Origin: Proteobacteria bacterium ST_bin14
GTDB taxonomy: Bacteria > Pseudomonadota > Alphaproteobacteria > Sphingomonadales > Sphingomonadaceae
Length of the DNA: 64,000 nt
Direction: 5' to 3'
NCBI GenBank assembly: GCA_002083655.1
Contig: MSXR01000003.1
Span: 1 to 64,000 of the forward strand
The position numbers and the translations under genes were made by a program. Shown here in pieces: positions 38,301-46,138 of this stretch (the stretch's first letter is position 1; the number at the start of each line of letters is the position of its first letter). A model generated the notes under the pieces. It was not told the DNA's origin and did no database searches. It saw nothing but the letters and a program-made list of their open reading frames with translations.

Positions 38301-39110
38301 AAACGCAGGGTTGCGGAGCGAGCCGTTTGCAAAGTTGTTAGGTGTGCCACCACGGCGAAGCAAAAATTCGCGCGAATCGGCTTGAAGTCCTTCTTCTCGG
38401 GTATATTCGCCTGAAGCAACGACGTTCAGGCGACCGTCCATCAGGTTGCGCCCAACTATGCCGCGAATCTGATAACGCGCCAAATCACCCCGCTCGGAAA
38501 CACCAGCAAGGGCGCCGAATTCATTGCCCTCATACTTGTCCTTCAGGATCACGTTCACAACGCCTGAGATGGCGTCCGACCCGTAAGCCGCCGCACCACC
38601 GACGGTGAGCACGTCAATCCGCTCAACGAGCGTGCTGGGGATCGAATTCAAATCGACCTGGCCGCCCGTGGTGTTGCCCTGCACGAACAACGAAGCGGCA
38701 TTGCCCGACACAAAGCGACGGCCATTGACCAGCGTCAGTGTGCGGTTGGTGCCAAGATCGAGCAGATCGACAAAGGACGCACCCAGGCTGGCGGTCTGGC
38801 CGCCATTGGTGCCGTTCGGGCTGGCGCCAGGGCCGATCAGTGGCTGATCGTTCAGCGCTTCGAGTACGCTGGTAAAGCCGCGCTCTTGAATGAATTCGCC
38901 GGAGAGTTGCACGCCAGGGATAGTGCCTGAAAACTCAGGCCGCGCGATGCGCGAGCCGGTGACGGTGATGGCAGCTTCATCCTTGGCGGCATCATCTTCT
39001 GGCGACGGTGTGTTTTTTCCAGCGGGCGCTGTCTGCGCGGACGCTGCCATTGGAAAACCAGCCAAAATGCCAACGAGCGCGGTGGCGCTCAAAAGCTGCT
39101 TCATCTTCAT
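35322..39110 (-). CDS. Large TonB-dependent outer-membrane receptor
   Basis: Outer-membrane transporter of 1262 aa. The signal peptide cleaves after ASA (residue 25). A plug domain follows (ITVTGSRIARPEF, the TonB-proximal region; LEALNDQPL; TLTLVNGRRFV; IDVLTVGGAAAYGSDAISGVVNVILK), then a beta-barrel of over 1000 residues with long Asn/Thr/Gly-rich stretches ending in the aromatic C-terminus QLSITSRF. It is much larger than siderophore receptors (about 700 aa) and resembles the oversized sphingomonad receptors for sugars, peptides or plant compounds. Base composition is lower in GC than the neighbours. ATG at 39110 is one of two close choices (39104). A strong terminator lies downstream. The ligand is unknown. 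Confidence 0.92.
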   Translation of the reverse strand: MKMKQLLSATALVGILAGFPMAASAQTAPAGKNTPSPEDDAAKDEAAITVTGSRIARPEFSGTIPGVQLSGEFIQERGFTSVLEALNDQPLIGPGASPNGTNGGQTASLGASFVDLLDLGTNRTLTLVNGRRFVSGNAASLFVQGNTTGGQVDLNSIPSTLVERIDVLTVGGAAAYGSDAISGVVNVILKDKYEGNEFGALAGVSERGDLARYQIRGIVGRNLMDGRLNVVASGEYTREEGLQADSREFLLRRGGTPNNFANGSLRNPAFASAIIDVTGANNGAFLRNSDDGVASTGFGFGFINNSISFNGTILNLNSQPTATPYVANAQNFISFRNGLTPTNGTTTLAGSAFFNTGSQLVNGLPGVALAIGALSGNGRNGRATAITNLPITTFAPTALPAGVTAAQVFTQFGITPPVGATAAQQSLLAINVLQANRPTQREFFNANPNTPINYFIGTFIPGVPRIANTDTTLVTVAGVQVPINQVLPFVAVPLEFNPDGSIRQYTATTLRPGQAGTFAQAPGSDGNFSRSLENTVLRAQQDRLIFNLNASFELTPDITLFTENLYSRTESIALRNSPSQNFLSTGAENSALNINVDNPFLTAGNLASLSAVGIGTGVGQVQNFAVTRQNQDIFGDNPSRNLVNTYRLVVGARSKFKFLGNDWNAEVSGTYGRAQQTTTTTSIKDIEYQLALDVVRDSTGTIRCRSQLFPTQYLGRTPTGTVSNFTRLPGADGIPTDIVVTPTITQAQIDGCQPLNPFGFNQMSNASKAYVRQDVTFNNTSTQTFIQGFVGGGVFDLPAGLFSINASAEYRHESLNFFADDLTLLGRGRSAPSATTVGSISVIEGGVEARVPVFGDNFLSFLGNLELNPAFRVSRQNGSSNTFRNLAGTLITPSSQGDPSVIYSIPGTWTPIPALDLTLRGNYTQSIRQPSVVELFLGTQPAFAVANDPCGPANIDNGTSAVQRRANCRAALISLGIAANAGAADTFLATYIPNGASLPGSFSGAPGLSPERATSWTAGAIWTPRYIPGLSVSLDYINVDLANIIQPTNLTQALNFCFDSRTFPDSSPQTGSNACGFFTRNTTDFQVAPGFASGFVNLSATQLRSFNITGRYSFELPKELGKMTLRTNVYKLVTYAESANGTFSDVINSAGTFARPEWEVQTTVRYQKGGFFTQGTWNWQDRTRFFSNGAPATVEVVPAIFRPSINTFDIVIGADVNDKFRIQFNILNATDQTTLGSDFQLAAGTIADNFGRRFQLSITSRF

Positions 39111-39234
39111 CGATGTGCCCCATCTTTGTTTCTGGGCGTTAATGCCCTGATGTCCCATACAAACGCGGCGGGGCCGTCGGAGCAAGGCGAATATGAACAT
39201 TTGCTGACAATTACGTTAAGTTTCGCTACGGCAT

Positions 39235-39250
39235 GTGGCAATATTGCCAC
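39235..39250. promoter_or_regulatory. Perfect 16-bp palindrome upstream of the TonB receptor
   Basis: GTGGCAATATTGCCAC is a perfect palindrome 125 bases upstream of the receptor start in an AT-richer 269-base gap. The dyad is the size and form of a helix-turn-helix operator. It is a candidate control site for the receptor; no regulator gene lies next to it. Confidence 0.5.
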
Positions 39251-39379
39251 GCATTTTGCGTATCGAACACACGCCCAGTCACACGGTGATCCAATCCGGC
39301 GGCGAATATGGTCGCTGTGAAACAATCTTACGGGCCGTGCTAAAAGGCCGGGGTACAAAAGGCCGGTAGTTTTGGCCTG

Positions 39380-40552
39380 CTACCGCTCAACGCACAGTGC
39401 GATGCCCATGCCACCGCCGATGCACAGCGTCGCCAGCCCCTTTTTCGCGTCGCGGCGGCCCATTTCGTAGAGCAGGGTGGTGAGCACGCGCGCGCCTGAT
39501 GCGCCGATCGGGTGGCCAATGGCGATCGCGCCGCCATTGACGTTGATGCGCGCCGCATCCCAGCCAAGCTCCTTGTTCACTGACAGCGCCTGTGCGGCAA
39601 AGGCTTCGTTCGATTCGATCAGGTCCAGGTCGCCGATTGCCCATCCGGCCTTTTCCAGCGCCCGGCGTGTGGCGGGCACCGGGCCGATGCCCATGATGGA
39701 AGGATCAACGCCTGTCGAAGCCCAACTGGCGATCCGCGCGAGAATGGGCGAACCGCGGCGCTCGGCTTCCGCGCGGCTCATGATGACGAGCGCGGCAGCA
39801 CCGTCGTTCAGCCCGCTGGCATTGGCGGCAGTAACGGTGCCGTCTTTCTTGAATGCAGGCTTCACGCCCGAAACGCTGTCGATCGTCACACCAGCGCGGA
39901 TATATTCATCGTCGGACACGATCGTATCGCCCTTGCGGCCCTTGATCGTCACGGCGGCGATTTCATCTTTGAAGCGTCCGGCGGCGCGGGCGGCTTCTGC
40001 CTTGTTTTGCGACGCGACGGAAAATTCATCCTGCGCCTCGCGCGTTACCTGATATTTCTCAGCCAGATTTTCGGCGGTGATGCCCATATGATAGCCGTTG
40101 AACACATCGACCAACCCGTCCTTGATCATCGTGTCGATCAATTGGATATCGCCCATTTTCTGCCCGCCGCGCAGAAACTGCGCGTGCGGGGCCAACGACA
40201 TCGATTCCTGTCCACCAGCGACCATAATCGTCGCATCGCCCGCCAGGATCGCCTGTGCCGCCAGCGCAACCGCGCGCAAGCCCGATCCGCATACCTGGTT
40301 CACGCTCCACGCCGGGATTTCCTTTGGAATACCGGCTGCCATTGCGGCCTGACGAGCCGGGTTCTGGCCTTGGGCGGCGGTCAACACCTGGCCCAGGATC
40401 ACTTCGGACACCTCGGCACCGGTAACCCCCGCCTGCGCTAGCGCTGCCTCAATCGCCACCTGCCCCAGCATATGTGCTGGCGTTGTGCCAAAAGCACCCA
40501 TGAAGCTGCCAACTGGCGTACGCTTGGCGGCGGTGATGACGATATCGATCAT
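39380..40552 (-). CDS. phaA: Acetyl-CoA acetyltransferase (thiolase), polyhydroxyalkanoate pathway
   Basis: Biosynthetic thiolase of 390 aa condensing two acetyl-CoA to acetoacetyl-CoA, first step of polyhydroxybutyrate synthesis. The acylated Cys is in [11 protein letters not shown], the His in [13 protein letters not shown], and the second Cys in [10 protein letters not shown]. Signature [16 protein letters not shown] at the start matches family length. AGGAG upstream sets the ATG at 40552. It follows the PhaC-like gene by 31 bases on the same strand and with it and phaR forms a PHA locus. A reductase phaB is not present in this window. Confidence 0.93.
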   Translation of the reverse strand: MIDIVITAAKRTPVGSFMGAFGTTPAHMLGQVAIEAALAQAGVTGAEVSEVILGQVLTAAQGQNPARQAAMAAGIPKEIPAWSVNQVCGSGLRAVALAAQAILAGDATIMVAGGQESMSLAPHAQFLRGGQKMGDIQLIDTMIKDGLVDVFNGYHMGITAENLAEKYQVTREAQDEFSVASQNKAEAARAAGRFKDEIAAVTIKGRKGDTIVSDDEYIRAGVTIDSVSGVKPAFKKDGTVTAANASGLNDGAAALVIMSRAEAERRGSPILARIASWASTGVDPSIMGIGPVPATRRALEKAGWAIGDLDLIESNEAFAAQALSVNKELGWDAARINVNGGAIAIGHPIGASGARVLTTLLYEMGRRDAKKGLATLCIGGGMGIALCVER

Positions 40553-40583
40553 GGCAAACTCCTGCGGCGTAAAGGTTAGGTCG

Positions 40584-41654
40584 CTATCTAGCGCCCGACA
40601 CGCGGCTAATCCAGTCGTTGAGTGGCGACCATAACTGCGCTTGCGCGCCGCGCCCAACAATCATGCCGACATGCCCTGCTGCCAATTCATGGCGATCGGT
40701 AAACCCGGCAGCACTGGCGGCGGGCACAATCCTGTCATGCAGCGAGACGAAATCGATGCAGGGGCAGGCCAGGCGGTGCAGCGCAATCGGCGTGCCGTCG
40801 ACCAGCCACTGGCCAGTGCCTGTGATATCGTCGGCAAACAGCCCTTCAAACATTTGTGCCGCTGCAGCATAGGGTAATGGCGCGCCCGCATTTGCCCAAT
40901 CTTCCAGCGCTACAAAGCTGCGGGCGTCGGCGCTGCCCGGCGGCATTGCGGCGAATGCTTCATATTTGGCGATCGTGCGTGCCGGGTCGAGCTGCCAGAA
41001 GCCGGATTGCAGCACCTCCATCGGCACCAGCCCCATTGCGGTGCACGCAGGCTTGGCGGCTGCCCATAATGCTGCGATCCGGCTGCGCGCGACCGCGTCG
41101 AAACCGCTAAAGTGCCACGGTGCGGCAATCATCGCCAGACCAGCAACCGGGGCCAGGCACGCCGCCGCCGCCGCAATCGTACCGCCCAGGCAATAGCCGA
41201 TCAGCACCGGCGGTTCGGGTAGTTTGGCGATCAGTGGCAGCAATAATTGCGTGACATGGTCGCCAAGGTCCATCGCGCGCGCGGCGGCATTGGGCGTGCC
41301 CCAGTCGACCAGCCAAACATGATGGCCCTGCGCGGCCAGCCAGCGCAGCAGCGATTTCTGGCGGGTAAGATCGACAATGAAAGGCGGGTTGATCAACGAT
41401 GGTACCACCACCACCGGCCGCCCCGTGCCGCCATAGTCGCGCAGCATCGCCCGTCTGCGCCGATGCCTAATCCCGCCCAGCCGCCTGCGCGGACCGCGAT
41501 CGGCCTGCTGATACGCGGTTAGGCCGGCCAATGCTGCACTGCGGCGTTCGGGCGATTGTGCAGTTTGTGTGCGCAGCATTTCCAGGAACAGCGGCAGCGG
41601 TCGCGGCCCGTGTTGCGGCGCGGCATGAAACGGTGTTACAGGGTTTTTACACAC
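40584..41654 (-). CDS. PhaC-like alpha/beta hydrolase (short polyhydroxyalkanoate synthase type)
   Basis: Alpha/beta-hydrolase of about 356 aa. The nucleophile is Cys in GYCLGG, the PHA synthase lipase-box form G-x-C-x-G-G, at about residue 155. A downstream Asp ([12 protein letters not shown]) and His ([10 protein letters not shown]) complete the triad and match PhaC. At this size it is closer to the short subunit type (class III) than to class I enzymes of about 590 aa, and no phaE is seen. The N-terminus is uncertain: GTG at 41654 is chosen after GGGAGA; ATG at 41672 overlaps the phaR start codon, and ATG at 41579 would cut the conserved [11 protein letters not shown]. Context (phaA, phaR) supports a storage-polymer role; whether it polymerises or hydrolyses is not shown. 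Confidence 0.75.
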   Translation of the reverse strand: MCKNPVTPFHAAPQHGPRPLPLFLEMLRTQTAQSPERRSAALAGLTAYQQADRGPRRRLGGIRHRRRRAMLRDYGGTGRPVVVVPSLINPPFIVDLTRQKSLLRWLAAQGHHVWLVDWGTPNAAARAMDLGDHVTQLLLPLIAKLPEPPVLIGYCLGGTIAAAAACLAPVAGLAMIAAPWHFSGFDAVARSRIAALWAAAKPACTAMGLVPMEVLQSGFWQLDPARTIAKYEAFAAMPPGSADARSFVALEDWANAGAPLPYAAAAQMFEGLFADDITGTGQWLVDGTPIALHRLACPCIDFVSLHDRIVPAASAAGFTDRHELAAGHVGMIVGRGAQAQLWSPLNDWISRVSGAR

Positions 41655-41670
41655 CCTCGGGGGATCTCCC

Positions 41671-42210
41671 ATGAAAAAGACCGCTTCTGATGACGGCATT
41701 GTTATCATCAAAAAATACGCCAACCGGCGGCTCTATAACACCGAAACGTCGTCCTATATTACGCTGGAACATCTGGCAGCGATGACGCGGGAGGGCCGTG
41801 AGTTCAAGGTGGTCGATGCCAAAACCGATGAAGACATTACCCATAATGTGCTTACCCAGATCATCATGGAAGAGGAATCGCGCGGGCAGACGATGCTGCC
41901 GGTAAATTTCCTGCGCCAGCTGATATCAATGTACGGCGATTCCATGCAATCGATGGTCCCCGGCTATCTCGAAGCATCGATGGACGGTTTTCGGCGCAAT
42001 CAGGCGCAGTTCAAATCAGCGGTAGAAGGCGCGTTTGCGCATTCGCCTTTCGCGGAAATCGCCAAGCGCAACATCGCCATGTTCGAGGCAGCAACCGCTG
42101 CGTTCAAGCCCGGCGGCGCACCAGACACCGCCGCGCGTAAAGATGACGAAATCGCCGCGCTGAAATCTCAGCTTGCAGAATTGCAGGCCAAGGTTGAAAA
42201 ACTAGGCTGA
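41671..42210 (+). CDS. phaR: Polyhydroxyalkanoate synthesis repressor PhaR
   Basis: DNA-binding and granule-binding regulator of 179 aa. The N-terminal domain IIKKYANRRLYNTETSSYITLEHLA (residues 13-37) is the PHB/PHA accumulation regulator domain, followed by the second conserved stretch (NVLTQIIMEEESRGQTMLPVNFLRQLISMYGD). The C-terminal part ends in a helical segment (IAALKSQLAELQAKVEKL), a likely coiled coil. GGGGGAT precedes the ATG. It is read head-to-head with the PhaC-like gene, so their starts and promoters are interlocked. In the family, it represses phasin and synthesis genes until PHA is present. Confidence 0.93.
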   Translation: MKKTASDDGIVIIKKYANRRLYNTETSSYITLEHLAAMTREGREFKVVDAKTDEDITHNVLTQIIMEEESRGQTMLPVNFLRQLISMYGDSMQSMVPGYLEASMDGFRRNQAQFKSAVEGAFAHSPFAEIAKRNIAMFEAATAAFKPGGAPDTAARKDDEIAALKSQLAELQAKVEKLG

Positions 42211-42252
42211 TCGACCCCTCCTGCAGACGGGCGATGCGGGGGACAAATAATC

Positions 42253-43566
42253 ATGAAATTGATGATGATGGCGATGGTCACTACCGTGGCAATCGCCACG
42301 CCTGTGGCGGTTGCGGCCCAGGCAGCGCCGGCTGGCACCGACCCGCTCGTTTATGTCTATGCCGGCCATCTGCTTGATCGGCCCGGCAAGCCGATGCGCG
42401 GCCCCAGCACGATCATCCTTCGCGGCGGCAAGGTAGCAGAGGTGCTGGATGGGCTGGCGGAGGTCCCAGCAGGCGCAACATTGATTGATCTGAAGGATCA
42501 TTATGTCCTGCCCGGGCTGATCGATTCACATGTTCACCTCGGCTCTGATCGCGCTGGTCAGGAAGGGCTGCTCGCCGGTTTTACCGAATCGCGCCAGCTG
42601 GCCGCATATGAAACCTATTGGAACGCCCAAAAGACGCTGCAAGCCGGGTTCACCACCGTTCGCAATCTGGGGGATGATGGCGCTACGATCGCGCTGCGTG
42701 AGGCGATTGCGCGCGGATGGGTCAGCGGCCCGCGCATCATCGATGCCGGTCGGTCGATTTCGACGACATCGGGCCATATGGACGGGCGGCTCGGCGTGGG
42801 CGATGATTTTGCTGACGCGATCCCGCACGACAATCTGTGCGATGGCCCCGATGAATGCCGCAAAGCGGTACGCATGCAAATCGGGCGTGGCGCAGACGTG
42901 ATCAAAATCGCCACAACAGGCGGGGTCAACAGCCGGATTGGCGCCGGTTTAGGCAAGCAGATGTTTGATGATGAGGCGAAGGCCATCGTCGAAACCGCGC
43001 ATCTTTACGGAAAAAAAGTTGCGGTTCATGCACATGGCGCAGACGGCATTATCGTTGCGCTGCGGGCCGGCGCAGATTCGATCGAACATGGCACATTGCT
43101 GGACGATGAAGGCATCGCGCTGTTCAAGAAAACCGGCGCTTATTATGTCTCCACCCTGTCAACGGTGAACGGGTATCTGGAGCGGATTGCGGCCAACCCC
43201 AATGCCTATTCGCCGGAGGTGCGCGCAAAGATTGACTGGCGGATCAGCATTACCGGCAAAGCGTTGGAAAAGGCAGTCCCCGCTGGCGTGAAGATTGCGT
43301 TTGGCACCGATGCGGGCGTTTCAAAGCATGGTCGCAATGCCGATGAGTTCGAATTGATGGTCAAACACGGGATGACGCCGACCCAGGCGATTGTGGCGGC
43401 CACCGTGAATGCTGCCGATTTGTTGGGCATTGCCAGCGACGTCGGCAGTATCGAACCCGGCAAAAGCGCGGACATGATTGCAGTCGCCAGCGACCCGCTG
43501 GCCGATGTGCGCATGTTGAAGCAAATTGGCTTCGTGATGCGGGCAGGCGTAGTTTACAAGCAATAG
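42253..43566 (+). CDS. Exported metal-dependent amidohydrolase (Xaa-Pro dipeptidase-like)
   Basis: Amidohydrolase-superfamily enzyme of 437 aa with a signal peptide (MKLMMMAMVTTVAIATPVAVAAQ). The metal motif LPGLIDSHVHLG comes early in the barrel; VHAHGADGI and DSIEHGTLL supply His residues, and FGTDAGVSKHG the final Asp. NVNAAD-like ATVNAADLLG and GSIEPGKSADMI close the fold. The relatives with secreted signal peptides include Xaa-Pro or Xaa-Arg dipeptidases, but the substrate is not fixed by the sequence. It starts 42 bases after phaR and ends near a strong hairpin. Confidence 0.87.
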   Translation: MKLMMMAMVTTVAIATPVAVAAQAAPAGTDPLVYVYAGHLLDRPGKPMRGPSTIILRGGKVAEVLDGLAEVPAGATLIDLKDHYVLPGLIDSHVHLGSDRAGQEGLLAGFTESRQLAAYETYWNAQKTLQAGFTTVRNLGDDGATIALREAIARGWVSGPRIIDAGRSISTTSGHMDGRLGVGDDFADAIPHDNLCDGPDECRKAVRMQIGRGADVIKIATTGGVNSRIGAGLGKQMFDDEAKAIVETAHLYGKKVAVHAHGADGIIVALRAGADSIEHGTLLDDEGIALFKKTGAYYVSTLSTVNGYLERIAANPNAYSPEVRAKIDWRISITGKALEKAVPAGVKIAFGTDAGVSKHGRNADEFELMVKHGMTPTQAIVAATVNAADLLGIASDVGSIEPGKSADMIAVASDPLADVRMLKQIGFVMRAGVVYKQ

Positions 43567-43573
43567 GGCAGCG

Positions 43574-43604
43574 CACCCCCGGCCCGCTACGCCGGCCGGG
43601 GGTG
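43574..43604. terminator. Bidirectional hairpin between convergent genes
   Basis: CACCCCCGGCC at 43574-43584 pairs with GGCCGGGGGTG at 43594-43604 (perfect 11-bp stem, nine-base loop). It lies between the ends of the amidohydrolase (plus) and the exported methyltransferase (minus). There is no T-run, so it is a candidate terminator rather than a certain one. Confidence 0.6.
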
Positions 43605-43615
43605 TTGGTTGGTGC

Positions 43616-44428
43616 CTATTTCTTGGGCTTTACAAATTTCAGCGTCATCCGGTCGCTTTCGCCAATCACGACGTATTTGTCCCGGCCCACTTCTTTTTCC
43701 GCGAAGTTGGGCGGCAGCGTCCAGACGCCCTTGGGGTAATCATGCGTGTCCTTGGGGTTGGCGTTGATGGCGCTTTCGGCCACCAGCTTAAACCCGGCCT
43801 TGGTTGCAAAACCGATCACCGACGAACGCTTCATATATCCGCTCTTCGCCTCGGTAATTCCCACCGCATTTTCAGGCAGATGATGCTCGACCACGCCTAG
43901 CGTGCCGCCGGGCTTCAGCATGGCATACATCTGGTCAAATGCTGCCTGTGTTTGGTCAGTTGCGCCAAAGCTCCAGTTATGGACGTTGCGAAACGTCAAC
44001 ACGACATCGGCAGTGCCCGCCGGGACGGCGGCGGTGGCGTCTGCGGTGGGGAAGGTGGCGAATTTGATCTTGCCGTACACATCGGGCTTGGCGGCCTGCA
44101 GCGCCATAACGCCCTTGCGCGATCCGACTGACGGGGTTGCCGCGTACAGCGTGCCCTTGGTCACATAGGAGGCCAGAATTTCGGTATACCAGCCACCCGA
44201 TGGCCAGATTTCAACGACCGTCTGGTTCGGCTTCACCCCGAAAAAGCTGAGCGTCTGGGCGGGGTGGCGGTGCGCATCGCGTGCCAGATTGGCAGGCGTG
44301 CGGCTGGGGGCGTTAACAGCCGCCAGCAACGCAGGCGAAGGGGTCGGGGCGGTGGCAGCGGCAATCGCACCGCCTGCCAGCGCCAGGCTGGTGACGGCAA
44401 CGGTGGCGATCAGATAGGGGTGGCGCAT
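43616..44428 (-). CDS. Exported predicted methyltransferase (COG4798 type)
   Basis: Protein of 270 aa with a signal peptide (MRHPYLIATVAVTSLALAGGAIAAA) and a class I methyltransferase-like fold. The SAM-site region reads VVEIWPSGGWYTEILASYV (motif I, IWPSGGW replacing the usual GxGxG), followed by ADVVLTFRNVHNWSF and the post-motif LKPGGTLGVVEHHLP. This is the signature of the uncharacterised COG4798 group. A secreted SAM enzyme is odd because SAM is not expected in the periplasm. The substrate and even the reaction are unknown. It is read convergently to the amidohydrolase. Confidence 0.82.
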   Translation of the reverse strand: MRHPYLIATVAVTSLALAGGAIAAATAPTPSPALLAAVNAPSRTPANLARDAHRHPAQTLSFFGVKPNQTVVEIWPSGGWYTEILASYVTKGTLYAATPSVGSRKGVMALQAAKPDVYGKIKFATFPTADATAAVPAGTADVVLTFRNVHNWSFGATDQTQAAFDQMYAMLKPGGTLGVVEHHLPENAVGITEAKSGYMKRSSVIGFATKAGFKLVAESAINANPKDTHDYPKGVWTLPPNFAEKEVGRDKYVVIGESDRMTLKFVKPKK

Positions 44429-44495
44429 GACGGCTCCTTAAGTGCACAGGGGGGTGTTGGGTGCAGACGAGCCGCTTTTTGCCGCGCCGGGGGGA

Positions 44496-44684
44496 ATGAT
44501 GCAAGCAGGGCTTTGGGGCGGTGTCGGGCTGGCCATCGCGGTCGCGCTGCTCAGCGGCTGGCGAGACTGGCGCCGCGCCCGCCGCGATGATCCCGATGCC
44601 GTCAGCATGATCGACTGGCCAACGGTGCAAGTCTTCGCACTGCTGACGGCGGCGATACTGGGGGCGTTGGCGGTGCGGGGGTAG
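44496..44684 (+). CDS. Small membrane protein, 62 aa
   Basis: Two hydrophobic segments (GLWGGVGLAIAVALLSGW and VQVFALLTAAILGALAVRG) flank a short, highly charged loop (RDWRRARRDDPDA). GGGGGGA directly precedes the ATG pair at 44496/44499, which decides the start; the frame is open from 44442 but those residues look non-coding. It is read divergently from the exported methyltransferase. No family recognised; the helical-hairpin layout suggests a membrane modulator or safe-ended hypothetical. Confidence 0.55.
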   Translation: MMQAGLWGGVGLAIAVALLSGWRDWRRARRDDPDAVSMIDWPTVQVFALLTAAILGALAVRG

Positions 44685-44689
44685 GGCTG

Positions 44690-44924
44690 GGCGCACGAAT
44701 CAGCAATCAAATGCCCGATAGAGAAGCCTTCATAACAAAAGTTCAGCAGAGGATCGTTGTTTCCATACACTAATTCCCGCCAAAACCGCAGTGCGCCAGA
44801 ATACGAATCGCTAGGCATTTTGACAAAGCTTGCCCTGAGATCCGGAGCTTGATTCAAGGCTGTCTGTTGGAGGCGACGTTGGGCGAGCGGATCGTGGTAT
44901 CTGCCAAAAACCAACCGACCCCTT
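44690..44924 (-). other. Gene-poor segment with a coding-like minus-strand stretch
   Basis: Nothing in this gap has a proper start signal, yet the minus strand from about 44924 to 44700 encodes a protein-like stretch (ALNQAPDLRASFVKMPSDSY, SGALRFWRELVYGNND, LLNFCYEGFSIGHLIADSC) with lower-GC codons than the neighbours. It begins within the stop region of the aspartic protease gene and then runs into the shadow of the small membrane protein gene. It could be a remnant of an older gene, a fragment brought in, or chance. Confidence 0.35.
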
Positions 44925-46097
44925 CTAGTAAAACAACCCAAGTTTCAGCCACCTTATCGTGCCACCGCACACCCCCAGCGATACCACGCGTCCTGGCTTG
45001 CCGACGGACCAGTCGCTGATCGCAGTGCCATTATAGCTGGCGGTGACCGGGGCACCGTCGATGGTGCAGATCGTCTCGCCCGCGCGCCAGCCGCTTGCTT
45101 CTGCGGGGCCGCCGCGCATCACGTGGAGCACGCGCAGTCGATCCTTTTCGGTGGCGATCAGCATGCCGCTGGTGGAACGCAGCGGTGGTTTGCCCGTCTG
45201 CGGGGTGGTGCCGAATACGATATGGCCCGCGCCGGGGTCCATCAGCACGCGGTATTGCTGCAAAAAGCCTGATCCGATCCGCCCTGCGGCACCAATGGCC
45301 TGCGAAAAGCCGCCGCGCCGTTCAATGCGTAGCTCAACCTCGCCGGTCAGCAATTTGCCCACCGCAACGCCCGGTAAAATCGCCAGATCGCTCACCATTG
45401 GCCCGGCCAGGCCAAATGCGATCGTTGTGGTGGTTGGCAGGCCGGGAATGCGCGCCGCGCGAAACGCATCTTGCGAGAGCGTGATCGATGATCCGTCGCC
45501 GGTATCCACCACCATCGGCGCCAGCCTGCGGCCGCCAAGCGTTATTTCAGTAACATAGACATTTTGGGCAGCCGCGATCCGCAGCGGTGCGCTCACGCCG
45601 CGAAACGGCAGCCGGCCTGACTGCAGCAGGCGAAGCTGCATTGCCTGATAATCAATTTCGATTGCATAGGCGTCGATCAGGTCATGCCCCACCAGCACAT
45701 CAACCGGCTGGGTGCCGCCGGTCGCGGCGGCGGGGAGGGCGGTAACGGCCATGCCGCCGCCCCGCCGCGTCATGCCGCCCAGCGTGATGTTCTGCACCGC
45801 CGTCCACCCAATCGGCACTGCGCCGCCAATCGCACTGGCCAGCCCGCGCGGCTGCACCTTCAACCGCGCTTTCGCGGCAAAACTGCGCGAGATGACAGAT
45901 GCGCTAACCCCGGTATCCAGTACCGCGACAGCAGGCAGATCATTGATTGTTATCGCAAAGCGTATTTGGTTGCCGGGGGTGAGATCAAACGGCACCCAGC
46001 GCACCTCGCTATCGGTGGCGAGGGTCGACACAGCTGTGCTGGGTGGCGGTGCGGCACCGATCAGGGCAATAGCCAACAGGATCAGTATTCGGCGCAT
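44925..46097 (-). CDS. Exported twin-DTG aspartic protease with C-terminal PDZ domain
   Basis: Protein of 390 aa with a signal peptide (RRILILLAIALIGAAPPP). Two retropepsin-like units follow, each with an active-site DTG: AVLDTGVSASV with Asp61 and MVVDTGDGSSI with Asp198, so one chain can form a complete bilobed aspartic protease. Residues about 305-360 form a PDZ-like domain (LRVLHVMRGGPAEASGWRAGETICTIDG), which would hold substrate or C-termini. The ATG at 46097 precedes the signal. Secreted single-chain proteases of this design are known in sphingomonads but poorly studied. Its stop neighbours a coding-like gap. Confidence 0.85.
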   Translation of the reverse strand: MRRILILLAIALIGAAPPPSTAVSTLATDSEVRWVPFDLTPGNQIRFAITINDLPAVAVLDTGVSASVISRSFAAKARLKVQPRGLASAIGGAVPIGWTAVQNITLGGMTRRGGGMAVTALPAAATGGTQPVDVLVGHDLIDAYAIEIDYQAMQLRLLQSGRLPFRGVSAPLRIAAAQNVYVTEITLGGRRLAPMVVDTGDGSSITLSQDAFRAARIPGLPTTTTIAFGLAGPMVSDLAILPGVAVGKLLTGEVELRIERRGGFSQAIGAAGRIGSGFLQQYRVLMDPGAGHIVFGTTPQTGKPPLRSTSGMLIATEKDRLRVLHVMRGGPAEASGWRAGETICTIDGAPVTASYNGTAISDWSVGKPGRVVSLGVCGGTIRWLKLGLFY

Positions 46098-46138
46098 CGG
46101 TATCGACCCTGGCCACCGACCTGCAACCGGCAAGCCGC

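Noticed and set aside
35322..39110. Horizontal transfer of the TonB receptor because of its lower GC
   Set aside because: Outer-membrane receptors often show lower GC from Asn/Thr-rich barrels, and no mobile genes flank it.
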